Of a stretch of 64,000 nucleotides of DNA, positions 47,104 through 60,000 are shown piece after piece. This DNA is from Mytilus galloprovincialis. Its lineage: Eukaryota; Mollusca; Bivalvia; Mytilida; Mytilidae. Each line of letters starts with the position of its first letter. Position 1 is the stretch's first letter. The notes beneath the pieces were generated by a model that saw only the letters and a list, made by a program, of their open reading frames with translations, had not been told where the DNA came from and made no database searches. The stretch is from positions 27,034,524 through 27,098,523 of the forward strand of contig NC_134845.1 in NCBI RefSeq assembly GCF_965363235.1, in the 5' to 3' direction. The translations under genes were made by a program, and so were the position numbers.

Positions 47104-50100
47104 ATGAGTAAAGTGCAGATGAAAGCTGGTATGTAAGTATTTTTCCAGTACTTTTTATGTTTTAAAGGGTCCATTCTTCAATTACGGTTCACATCATTAT
47201 TTTTATTCCTTAGATCATACTCTTGGTATGTTTGCAAAGTTTACAGACAGTAAAATTTATCGACGAATATATGCAATCTGATTAAATCCATTATAAGCAA
47301 AGCAATTGCACCGATCTTATTTTATTCAGATAGTGCATATGAGCTGCATAAGGTTATATGAAAATGTGCGGTTGTGTGTTTGATGTACAAAACTGTCGTA
47401 TAATCATTTCGCCTGTTTTGTCGTTATAGGAGTAACGCTAAAGGTATACAAAATGTGCAATCACAGAAATCAGCTGCCAGTAATAAAACAGTAAGTATCT
47501 TGCATAAACGACAATTATATATCATGTATCTTCTACGTGAATTTATTTATCATGTATTGTGTTGTCATTCAGTTTAAGCATTGTCTTCTTGGATAAAAAT
47601 AACAAGTTTGAAGTGAAATACATTTTGAAATAAAAAAAATAATTTTGCAATATAAAGAGCCTGTCAAATATGATAACAAAGAATGTAAAATACCGATTGT
47701 TATAGTTTCTAAAATTTTACTATTTTGATCCAGAAGGGGATTGAAACCTCATGTTACTAAAATTACATACTCAATAACGAAGAAAATAAGACTAGAGCTA
47801 AGATTTTTAATGGATAAAGCCCCCTTTCAAAATTTCTGGAAAAAAATATAGCAGGAAAATCACGGGTCGTACTTTCATTGACCTTATTTATTCCACTTTA
47901 TTCTCAATCGTTTTGATAGGGACAACAGACTGACCGATCCGGGAAGACAGCTGCTGTTAATCCTAGAAAGAAGCCACCTGGGTAAGCAACAAGCAGTAGT
48001 TAATTACAATACTAGTATTAACATTCAGTTAAAAGTACCACGACAAGATTGAAATTTCTTTCTCTGTATTGTTATGCAGTTACCTAATGTATTATCAATA
48101 TACAATAGTCTTAAACTATATAAATCATGCAACATTACTTTTTCTTGTTCTATGTTTATAGCAGTTTTTCTGAATCACTTATCGTTCGAGAAATTGTGTT
48201 ACTTGCGAACCTTCCAATCTCTAGACGGTTTATGTGTCTTAATAAAGTGCAATAAATTAGTTGCTGATATATAGTATTGGAATGTTGGTTGAATAACGTC
48301 CAGTTGCAAATATTTCATGCAAATTTAAGACGAAAACAGGCTTACATTTTTTTCTCTCCATTTTAAAATATTAATCGAATTGATCGGGAAAAAAGTTGAG
48401 ATAGGTTAAACATTGCCTCTGGAAAAAGATATGGTACATACAAAAAGTTGTGGTATGATTGTCAATGAGACAACTCTCCACAAAAGACCAAATGACAGCT
48501 ATAGGTCACAGTACGGCCTTCAACAATAACCGTTGTCCAGTGGAATCGTTATTGTAAATCATTATACATGAAATGGACATCATAATCTCATAACGATTGA
48601 TTTTAGTCCGATTTCATGAAACATAATTGAATCATCAAGGAATGAATATGGAACAGATACTTTAAATAAATGAGGATGTCCAACTTGAGCCAATTTACGT
48701 ATTTTGCCAGTTTTGAATTAAGTATAGCGTTAATATTTACAGAGGTAATGACCCAAGGAAGAAAAAAGAACCTCCTGAGCTGACAGAGCTTAAGATACAG
48801 ATAGTGAATATGAAATCGTAAGTGGATTCTTAACGGTCCTTTTGCATTAAGAGGTCCAAGACTATTTGCAAGTTCTTTATCAAAGAGGAGTCGAAATTCA
48901 AACAACAAAGTTGAATCTATAAAATGATTAATTTGGAGTATTGTGAAGTTCATATCTCTCTAACCGAGAGTAATACTATACAGATGCAAAAAACATTAAA
49001 CGATAGCAAAACAAAGGATATGGGGTGTCCATCCATGACACAAAATAAGTATATGCAAAGAAAAAAAACACACAAGGGCAAAGAAACATTGCTTTTATTG
49101 CTTTACTGATACATGTTTAAGTTACATTATTTTCACATTGCTTGATTTGAAATTGATAGTTAACCCAAAGCTTGAGCCTACAGTTAAGACATGAACTATA
49201 TTCTATATACATATAAATAACGTATATTGAAATCAGGAACTTTTATATTATCTATAAAATTGTATTGTTATTGTCAACATTTTTCATTGTTCAGACAAGT
49301 TCTTGACTTGGAGAATTCAATACGTCAACAACACGATGAGTTGGAAAACTATAAAACAGAAAACGTAGATTTAAACAAACAAATGACACAGTTTGTTATG
49401 GAAAAGGCTGGAAAATCTAGAGATTCAGTTATTGTGGATCTAAATCAGCAAGTAGAAAAGTTACAGAAACAAATCGAGGGTATTGGGAAAGAGAAGACAG
49501 AAATCCTGGCAGACAAAGAACTCTATATGACAACGTAAGTACAAAAATGTCTTTTTCATGAAAATGAGGAAAATGGTCAATATCTTACATGTTTTAATTC
49601 TGCATGTGAGCTGTTTCAGGAACATTTTTTACCAAACTGAATATTGGTAACACAACAAAATAAATGATGGCCACAACACTACCAAACATTTTTAACATCC
49701 TCTGCAGGAACAAGTTCACCATGCAGTTCTATTTTATTAATTACATGAGATACTTAAGAAAGAAAAATACTCACTTTTTAAAGTAAGGATCAAAAGGTTC
49801 ACTTAAAAAGGTAACACCAGTTTCTGTATTTACTAAGGTCATCCTAAGTAATTTTGAGATCATTTACATATTTAAATGACCAACCTCACATACAGTTACC
49901 CTAGTATGATCAGTATCTATCTTTTGTTGCAGACTTTCAAAATATATAACAGAGAAAACACCTGATGAAATGCCAGATATACCTAATATGGAGGAGAATA
50001 TCAGACCAACAAAGATAGCAGACATGTTTAATCAAGTTTACCAGAATGTATGGCCCAGAGCCTATGAAATAGCAAACGAGAAACTTAACGATGAAAAACT

Positions 50101-51979
50101 GTCCTGCATTTATTTGCTTACAATATTTAAGGTATAAATATAAGTTTATTTGTTATAAAATATAATGGTATAATAGAGCTGTTAAATGTACAGGAATCAT
50201 TAAACCTGCTTACAACACATATTGTTTTAGTAAGACCTGCTCATTTTAGACTGCCAATGAACTTGTATTTTTAACAAAATATATCATCATATACAAGTTC
50301 TTTTTAACCCACAATTACTAATATATGAAGAATCTTAATACTGATAATAATTTTTCTCATTTAAACCAGGATTCTTGGGAGTTTTGCTGTGCTTTATCTA
50401 GGCACCAGTTACACATTTTAGAGATGACTTATCTGGTACCTTATGGTCCAAACATGAGTGTAGAGGCAACGGTAAATATCTTTTATAAACTTGGAATAAA
50501 ATACAACAAAAAAGTAAATTATAAGCATAAGCACTACTAGTATATACTTCACACAAGTTATAAAGAAAATAAGTTAAATGAAAAATGTTGTGCTCTATTT
50601 CCAAGTACGTAGCTGTTAAAATGGATTAACATGTCTTTTCTCATGACATATACTGTTTTTAAATGAGTGGGTCTTTGTTAATAAGTCATGACCAAGATAA
50701 CAGTGGTGTGATGGATGTTAAACTTGTTTAGATTAATAGTCTACAGTTACGGCAAAATAAATGAAACATGCATATATGAAGCTGAATAAAATAAACAATT
50801 GCAGAATTATTGGATGATGTTGCCACATGGTTAATAAGCCAAGGAAAAACAATAAATTTTTGGGGGTTCAAATAATGTTAGGGTTTCTCTCTAATTGAAA
50901 TTAACTTTTATCTCCTTTTATTCATTTTCATATATTTATTTTTCAGTTCAACATTCCTCAACTGTCAGTGAAGAACTTAAAGGTGGTAAAAGAAACAAGA
51001 AAACATATAGCTAAGCAGACGATAGGAAATTTATATGGTGTAAATAGATTCACTTAATGTACACATTGATAAACAAAATAACAATGGCACAAACCCCTAA
51101 AACTACATAACTTACATAACAGAAGTTTCCTTTTGTGTTGTATATTAAATCAAAGATCCCAGAATTCCACATACGGCATAAGACACATGTAATATTAAAG
51201 CACTGTATCCATGTATAACCTGGCCATTCAAAGTCAAATAAAAGATTACATTTTTTTGTCTATACCAATTACAGCAACTTCTAGGGTGCAAAAAAGGTGG
51301 GGATGTCGAAGGACTTCTGTATTTGCTACCAAGGTTATCTGCTGGTAACAATACATTTTTTTTAAAGTCTGGAAACAAGTCATCATTAACATAATCATCC
51401 TAAATGTGAGTTCATATATATAAAAGACTCCATTGTAAAACTAAAATAAACATCAGATGGAATTTGTAAAGGGCATATAATTTGTCAAATGTACATCAGT
51501 AATTGGTGGACAAAGAAATTTAAGATATTGGAAGATTACTGTTGAAAACTTGAAGTTCTAAAGTCAGGAAGATAAACCTTGCTTCTTTCCTAAAAATTTT
51601 TATTTGATAAATGTGTCCAGCTAATTGTTAAGAAAGGAACAGTTATTAAAGAAGTTTTACTATCTTTCCATTTTAGTTATTTATGTCCCCAGAATCAGGT
51701 ACAGGGACCAAGGACATACCCTCAGAGCTGGAACCCTTTGTAAGGTCCTGTTTGGAGGTATGTTGGTACAGTGCTATCCAGGACCCACCATTAGGCTTTG
51801 TATTTGATACTGGTGTCAGCTGGGAGCTAGATACAAACTATTTTGAAATGTTTACAAAAACTGGTATCTATGTTGACTTTATTGTATGGCCTGCTATGCT
51901 TTTACACAACCATGGCATTGTGTTACAGAAAGGGGTAGTCCAAGCTTTAGATGAAAAGAGCCATAGACCTCAACAATAA
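47104..51979 (+). CDS. MIEAP (SPATA18)-domain protein, copy 4
   Basis: Spliced model of 9 exons (plus): 47104-47132, 47430-47490, 47920-47981, 48743-48817, 49295-49534, 49933-50131, 50370-50471, 50947-51039, 51677-51979. Every border is GT..AG and phases close exactly, giving 387 residues. Order: a polar, basic N-terminus rich in S, K, Q and P over four small exons; an 80-residue coiled coil (LDLENSIRQQHDELENYKTE and on); then the C-terminal domain: TKIADMFNQVYQNVWPRAYE, DSWEFCCALSRHQLHILEM, the KVVKETRKHIAKQ helix, VCWYSAIQDPPLGFVFD, MFTKTGIYVDFIVWPAMLL, KGVVQALDEKS-stop. The first domain exon is the most diverged of the four copies, lacking the SDP.RPQ form, while the last exon is well kept. 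In the vertebrate protein this domain accompanies a role in mitochondrial quality control. Here function is inferred. Confidence 0.83.
48434..48560 (-). repeat. family A 3' end
   Basis: Minus-strand GTGGTATGATTGTCAATGAG, ACAACTCTCCACAAAAGACC and the GTACGGCCTTCAACAAT core. Intronic in copy 4. Confidence 0.65.
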
Positions 51980-52265
51980 TACATTCTGTTTTCGTTGGTA
52001 ATACTTTATATGTTAGTTATGCAGGTATTATATTTGTTATTGTTACATAAATATAGCTTTAATTAAATATTCATGACTTTTCAAACTGTAATACTCTTCT
52101 TGTTTATATACATAATGGGTTTTGTTGTTGCTGTTCAACTTTTCATTTGGTACCATAATTGAGAATCCACTATATTGTACGATATGTACTGCATTATCAA
52201 CTGTACCTGCAATACTGTTTGTTGCATACATCTAACATGGTTATAAAATAATTCAAGTAGGATTT

Positions 52266-52851
52266 CAAAGGAGTAGGTCCGGTAAGGGCCGATTTTGGCC
52301 CCAAATTTCAGTTTCATCTAACGAGATATTAAAAACACTTTTTAAACACTTAATTGTCTATTTCAATTGATTCGATTAGTTTATGTAAAAGATTTTAACT
52401 GATTCAGTCATTAAAAACGCTCCGATTGAAGCTTAAATATGAAAAATCTATCAAATATGCCAAAAAACGTCACTTTTCAGATGGTTTTCGTCAAAAATGA
52501 AAGTGGCCGCATCCGTGTTCATCCTCAACCTTTATATATGTTATGTATTATCATCAAATACAACTTATATTTCAATATTATGAATGAACACGAATGCGGC
52601 CACTTTCATTTAAGACGGAAACTGTCTAAAATTTAACTAAAATGCTATAATTATGAAGATTTCAGTAATTTAGCATGACTTTATGATGCTAGTACACGAT
52701 ATATGTGCATTGTATTGTCAAAAACAGCACATATTTATGTAGCAGAAGCATTCTACTTTCCAAAAAATAGCTAAAAGATTACATTTTCACAATTTTGCAA
52801 AACTGCTTAATTTTGGGGCCAAAAAGGGGTCTTACTGAACCTACTCCTTTG
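52266..52851. repeat. nested foldback (MITE-like) element
   Basis: Outer inverted ends CAAAGGAGTAGGTCCGGTAA (left) and ACTGAACCTACTCCTTTG (right), extending inward through TTTTGGCCCC / GGGGCCAAAA. A second inverted pair lies inside: 52499-52522 and 52584-52607 match over 24 bases with one mismatch (GAAAGTGGCCGCATCCGTGT arm). No transposase frame. It lies between copy 4 and CHM. Confidence 0.85.
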
Positions 52852-53299
52852 TAATAATGAGAATGGATCAAATAAATGATACCAATATTTTGATAGTTTT
52901 TATAAAATTTTACAAACATATTGTTAATTTTCATCAAATGACCTTTTAATATAAGATTCACCTCCAGAATGAAAGAGAATGTAAGTGTCCAATAAAGATG
53001 TGTTGCCTGTGGTCTCCAAATAATATAATATTTGAAATAGTCCAATCCATGTTCTGTAATGGAAAATCCCAAACATCTCTTATAAGTAAAATGTTGTTAC
53101 AGTGATATGTCTATAACTAATTAGAAGATTTGTATTCAGAGAATTGAGCTATAATAGAATATTTATTCCATGGATAATGTTATATATGTAAACTGTGAAT
53201 GGTACTATAAGCTTATGTGTAACATTTCATTGTGTCACTTTATTGTTTAATACCAAGGCCATTGATTAGAATTATTGTATAGAAAAAGGTGATTCATAT

Positions 53300-53305
53300 T
53301 TTATT
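53300..53305 (-). terminator. candidate poly(A) signal of CHM
   Basis: Minus-strand AATAAA about 745 bases past the CHM stop. Other AATAAA hexamers occur nearby, so the choice is uncertain. Confidence 0.3.
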
Positions 53306-54049
53306 GACATGCTTGCATACAACTCAGCACAGCAAAAATACAATTAAATGCATTATTCAGATGTAATTGAAATACAAACAAAAATAACATCATGTCCTTT
53401 TTTTTTTAATCATGATCTGATAATAATTCGAAATCAATAAACAACGGCTATTTATTTGAATTCTTCGTTTATCTTTGCGATAACAACAAAAGTTCATAAA
53501 TTAATGCAGGAAATGCTTTTCAACAACAACATCTTTTCACAACTGAATCAACAAAACATTTTATCACATCAAACCTCACCAAAAAATTCTTGATAGTCTA
53601 AAAGCATATTTGCTTTAAAATCTTTTTATATCAGTAACAGTTAAAACATTATAAATTAAAAGAAAATATTGCAGCTTCCCTATTAATATCACATAGCAAA
53701 TACAAATACACATGAGTAGAGAAAAAAATGAATTTGGTTCATTATACAAATTATAGAAATGTTCTTCCTCTGAGTGACCTGAGCTGCAGTCACCAAGGTT
53801 CAATCAAATGCACGACCTTTTAAATATTAAAAATCATCGATCATAATCAGTTTCTGTAAGATAATAAGAAGTGAATTAAAACTAAATAATTTCTTGAACT
53901 CTTACATCATTTGAAAATTTATAAAAATTCAACATCATAAACTTATTAATTCCAATAAAATGCTTGATAAAGTATCTGCACCATTTCTCAAAGACTGATA
54001 ATCTTTCTATATCATAATATATTAGTGTTTTCCCATATACCAATTCATA

Positions 54050-57000
54050 TTATTCTGTTTTTGGTTCTTTTTTGTCAGTTGAACCTGTTTGATCTGGTGA
54101 TCCTGTGTGGCTTGAATTATCAGACTGTGATTGGTTATTTGGCTTATTGATAGATTCTGATTGGTCAGATTTAGATTCTTTAGAGTTTGAATTATCAGAT
54201 TGTGATTGGTCCTTTGGCTTATCAATAGATTCTGTGAAGTTTGAGTTATCAGACTCTGATTGGTCATTTGGCTTATTGATAGATTCTGATTGGTCAGATT
54301 CTGTAAAGTCTGATTTGTTACTTTCATCCTTAACAGCCTTTTCTGCATCATCAATATAGATGATATCCTCTGGATTTGGTGGTCTGGGTAAGAAGTCTTC
54401 TCCTGGCATTAACTTCTCAAATATAGCTCTTGACTAAAGAAAGAAAACAATATCTGATTAAAATATGATATAAGTGGGATAAACTAAAAGAAAATCAAAA
54501 ATAGAAATTGTTTAAACCTGTAACTTAACATATGTTGCTGTTCCAAGTCAGGAGCCTGTTATTGAGTGGTTGATGTTGTTTTGGTGTCTCTCATGTTTGA
54601 TTTTCGTTTATTGTTTTATATAGTTTATTCTTGTATTGTGCAGTTACACTAGTGTCTAATTATAAGGTTAGGGAGGATTCAGCGCCAACGAACTAGTTTA
54701 AGCCTGCAACATTCTATGTGTGCTTGTTTGAAGTCAGGAGCCTGTTATTCAGAGATTGTCTTTTGCTGTTGTATATTATATTTTTTAGTCATTATTTTGT
54801 ACATAAATCAAGCATTGTCAAGCCATTAGTTTTATCTTTTGTGAATTGTTTTACACTTGTCATTTCATTATGGCTGACTATACAGTATAGGTTTTGCTAA
54901 TTGTTGAAGGCCCTACAGTGACATATAGCTGTTAATTTCTGTGTCATTCTGTCTCTTGTGGAGAGTTGTCTCATTGGCAATCATATCACATCTTTTTACT
55001 TTTATATAATCAGGAGAATTTGAAATTCATTAAGGTGGTGAATTTTGTGAACTAAATAATCTACACTTCATTTGTGTAAACCATGAGATCTGTTTCAAAA
55101 TGGAAATGCTTCATTTTGCTGTTTGCCTCGAAAAAAGATAGGAACAAAAAGGGGAACAAATTGTGTTATTTCAACTTGTTTCTGAAATCAATTTAAAAAG
55201 ACAATATCATGAAATTTTTCTAATTATGCTCTAAATTCAGGGTTTTTGTTATTTGGGTTTTTTTTACAACTCAAGTAATCCTTGTCAAACATAGTACTAG
55301 AATTAAAAAGTTGAATAGACTGTTTAAAATTTTAAAATTTCCATAAGTTTATACTTTCATTCGTTCAACTAGCCTTGAAACTAAAAAGATCATATTCTAA
55401 AATATACAAAAAAATAATATATCAATAATATATCAATCAACAATCACCTTGAAAAAAATATCTTCAAAAATTTTATGTTATAAAATTGTTACAATTCTGA
55501 AAATCAATTATGAGTCATCCAACAGTTAAAACCCTGTCATTTTACCTGGTCTACAACAATATCTAGGTCCAGCTGTGGTCCTGGTCCAGGAATCACTATC
55601 ACATTCTCTGGGACCACAGTCCTATCCACTGATACATCACAGTAAAATTCTCTCTTGAAAAACATTGACCACATAATCACTGGTTTACCATCATCTACAA
55701 CATTAAAACTATCGTGAATATTTGACAAACATCAATAAAACGATATGTAAGGTGATATACATTAGAAAGCAACCAAACAATAAAATAAAAAAATATCTAA
55801 AAGTCAATAAACGATCTTCAATAAAAGAAAAAAAATCATTTATAGTCAAGGTCTAAATAGAATTGGGCCTGAAGACCTGACAAATTGTGAATTGAAATAT
55901 CTACTATTTTTAACAATTAACCGTTAACAGTAAAATAGCAAAACAACCAAACTCAAAGGAAATTCAAAATGGAAACCCCTTTCTAAAATGGCAAAATCAA
56001 GAGCTCAAACACATCAAGAAATGGAAAACAACTGTCAAATTCCAGACTAGTTACAGGTATTTCCTTCTGTATAAAATTGTGGATTAAACCTAAATCTCTC
56101 ACTTGTACTTATAACATTTGTTTTACCTTGACTAGGTTCTGTCTGGAATAATGTATTTACAATATCTTGTAAATCTAATTCTGGTGTAGTATCTTCATTT
56201 TCTGTTTCCATGGTTATATGTACAACATCTAAAATTTAAAGGAGCAATCAATATTTATTGTTTTGTGTATATCCATGTGTACATCAAGTAATCACTGTTG
56301 TATGGTAGTATTTAATGTTACTGTTCACAAAACTTCATGATGGTCTAGTTTTAATGATGAAAAAAAACCTGACATGAATCCTATCTTTAATGCATTTTGA
56401 GAGCTTAGCTGGACTAATCCTCACAAGGAAAACTCACATGAATACAAAATCTATTGTAAAAGCATAAAGACGCTCAAAACAGGTGATACACTAAAGTGAT
56501 TTAAACATTTCATCAAAACTAACTATAACAAGCATTATGAGAGTAATGCATACCAATACATAGTCCACTACCAGTTACAAATATTGTGGATTTATCTATT
56601 ATAAATGGGACCCATTTTTGTGGATTGAGGTAAAATTGTACTTTTATGCGTACTTGACTTCATGGTTTTATCAAATTTCTAGCCTCAAGAAATCAATTCA
56701 AATCGTGGTAAAGATTTACAATTGAAAATCTCAAAAATAATTGTCCTCTATTATTGCATGAATCAATAGTAAACAGAAAATGATAAAGTATAAATAAATT
56801 TCATCAAAATACAGTGTACATTATACTTACTAAGAGGTGAAGGACTGGACATAGAAGAGGGTGGTAGTTCTATCACAGTTGTTAAGTAGCGGCCATCACT
56901 TTTAGGTATTTGTAACAATGATAACTGAAAAAATCAACAGAAGATGAACTATATAACAATGGCATGTGTGTGTCCTGCATGTTATATTTGTTGTTGACAT

Positions 57001-60000
57001 AAAGCAACCTTCAGTCAACCAATCATTGGGATCTATTAGCAGGCTTATTAAATAAGTAAAGTGTAAAAGAAAGTAAAGAATTGTCTTTTCTAATAATGAT
57101 GTAAAACAAAATCTTTTCATCAACAGTCAAAGGGAAATAACCTTCGAAATATTACGTTAAAAAAATAAAATGAAGAAAGTCAATGCAATCAAAATTCTAA
57201 CTGTGCTTGCAGGGCCGACCGAAATAAATCCAAATTTCTGTCCCCACCTGTACCATAAAAAAATCACCTTGACTTACTTATCTCAAATCAGGATTCCAAA
57301 GCTTTCCATATATAATAATATTTTGATCTTGGGAATGAATCTTAAAATTATTTTTGATTATTGTATGATTTATAAGTACTGAATTGATATCATGGTATCA
57401 CAATAATGACACAATAACTCCGCTGAATACATCCTTTTACATAGTTGGTACATTGTTATCTCGTTTTCATTTTTGGTTCTTGGCTCTTTCTTTTGGGTTT
57501 ATGCACAAACCATTTGACCATGAAAATCAATACACAAACCGGAAACAGTCGGAAATTCAACACAAATTGACAGAAAAAAGTTAACAAAGTACAAATAAAA
57601 CACAAAGACAGTATTGTAGTCATTTATTTTCAACAAAAACTTTTTATTCAAGGATTTATGTAGGTTTGGCAATCACCAACGTAGTTTTGACCAGGAAATT
57701 CACTCCTGACCACTTTTCTCGAGCTTGGATTTTTCCTCTGGTCTCGGGATCTCGCTTATAAGTCGGTACCCCTCTCTGGATTCTGAATTTTACTCCCAAA
57801 CTTCCGACTTATAAGCGAGTATCTACGGTAAGTAATGTGTTTAGTTCTTATTTTTGAAATGCAAACATTTATTTACAGTCTTAAAAATATGTACACCATT
57901 GGAATCCATACTTGCATATAAAAGGCAATAAAGGATTGATGTGTCTGATAAATAACATGTCTTTACAACATGACACATTGTCAAGCCTACCTGTTGTGAA
58001 CCATCATGTACTATACTTTTGTTTGTAACCAGCACTGCTCTGGATATATACCTAATACAAATATAAAACAAATTATATAACAAAGGAATGACATAATATT
58101 AATGGAAAGAATGTGTATGCCCAGTATAAAGTCTTAAATTATTACACAAAATAATAAACTTAATACAAGTAATTTCTAAAAGAATATAAAACTAACACTT
58201 ATACTAAACTAATACATATGTACCTTCTAGAGTATATCTTCACTTAACATTAGCATATTTTGCATGCTTTTTATATATTTTTTTAGGTTTCAATTGTTGT
58301 CTTCAAATTTTTTAAACCTGATTTGAATAGTTCTCACAATCTATGTTTTATTGCACCTTCCTGGTATAAAATCGCAATTTTGACTTTCAGATGTCAGAGT
58401 TTTTCAAGCTAATTTTTTCTTGGAAAAAGATTGGGTAAATATTCATAATAATTTACCTTTTATTGGAAGCATTAAACAGTGGAACAGGCACAGATGATTC
58501 TTCTATTATCACATATCTGAAAATAAAAGTATCAAAATTATAGAACAAAACATATATCAATATAAAATGTAGCCATATCTATCCCTTAAAATAAACCCTA
58601 GTTTTTGTAACTGCCTTTCAAATTTTTGGGTATCTTAAAATATGGACTATATGACTATTAAGATATGATAACAGATGAGTTATAATTGTTTTCTTTTCAA
58701 CATAGGTCAAAACCACTATAAATTTTGTCAATAAAACTCTGGGATACACTTTATATTTATAATTGTATTAAATATCTTCATCTTTGTTTAGGGCCAGTTA
58801 ATCCTCTGGTTGTGTGATTTTCTCACTGTGTTAAATACCCTTTGAAGGCTTTTGTCTGTTTTCTGCTCTATGGTCGGGTTTTTGTATCTTTGAAACATTC
58901 CCCATTTCCATTCTTAATTTTAGAGAAACAGAGATAACTTACTTAGCTGTCAATTTCTTTCCATCTGTTGATATCAAACCAGTACATCTATAAAATAAAG
59001 TAAATATTATTTGGTGGACAATGGGAGATAACTGTTAATATTTTGAATCTTGAACAATAGCTTAATATACTGGTATCCTATTTTCAACAATTTAAAATGC
59101 TCATGATGGTGTTTTTTTTGTGTTGTTTGATTGCTGTCATATAAAATATTAACCCAATAAATGTATCTCCTTTCATTTATATATTACAATTTTTAATTTG
59201 ATGATTTTTTTCTAAATGCATTGTCAAATTTCATTACCTCCTTTAATTACTTTCAATCTTCTGATGTGTAATTAAATATAACTGATAATACATTGTTATT
59301 TAAAATAACATTTTGAAGAGTTAACACTACTTTCATTTGTTTAAAAAGGTTGAGTGACTGAAATATCCAAGTGCTTGTAAGCACTGAAGGGTAAAGATTG
59401 CTTTCATTTATCAGTGGGGAGTAAACTTGAATATTCAATTTTCAAATGTCCATCAAAACATTCTATTCCTATTTTAATATTTTATCTTTTGTATCTTCAA
59501 AACCCATTAGCTTACTTATTGTCTTTGTCTACGACCAAATGGCTAGCTGACATTTTCAGGCAATAAACACCACCAAAAACAGCACACATTCTGTAAAAAA
59601 TAAACTCTCATAAAGTGGTCTTTTAAACTTATGTAAATACCAACAATGAGTTAACATTAGCTAAATAGCTAAATACCCTGTTTTTACCATCTCCTTGCAT
59701 AGTTTAATTCATTTAAATAATTTTTAAATACATATACAGTCTTGGTCATACATGTATATATATCAAAGCTCTCTTTTTGTTTTTAACCCTGAATGAATTG
59801 TACATTCTTGTATTAACTTTTTATTCTAATGATGTGGTGAGCACATTCAAGACATAATATAATATTTTTTATTTACCTTCCTTTCAATATAAGCTTATAA
59901 TTTTCATTTTTCAATCATAATTGAATAAAATACCTGCAGAAACCCTGAGGAAGTTCACCACATCCATATAAAGGCCAGAGAAATGCTGTATTTCCATAAC

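Noticed and set aside
48603-48953. 116-codon minus-strand frame
   Set aside because: It overlaps the plus-strand exon 48743-48817 of copy 4, has no recognisable domain and reads as intron sequence.
52439-52636. 65-codon frame inside the foldback element
   Set aside because: It runs through the inner inverted repeat, has no domain, and is too short for a transposase.
54022-54359. Two further long frames over the same bases (one minus, one plus)
   Set aside because: The REP frame at 54050-54433 has family similarity ([13 protein letters not shown]) and correct splicing. The others arise because the tail is built of short repeats open in several frames.
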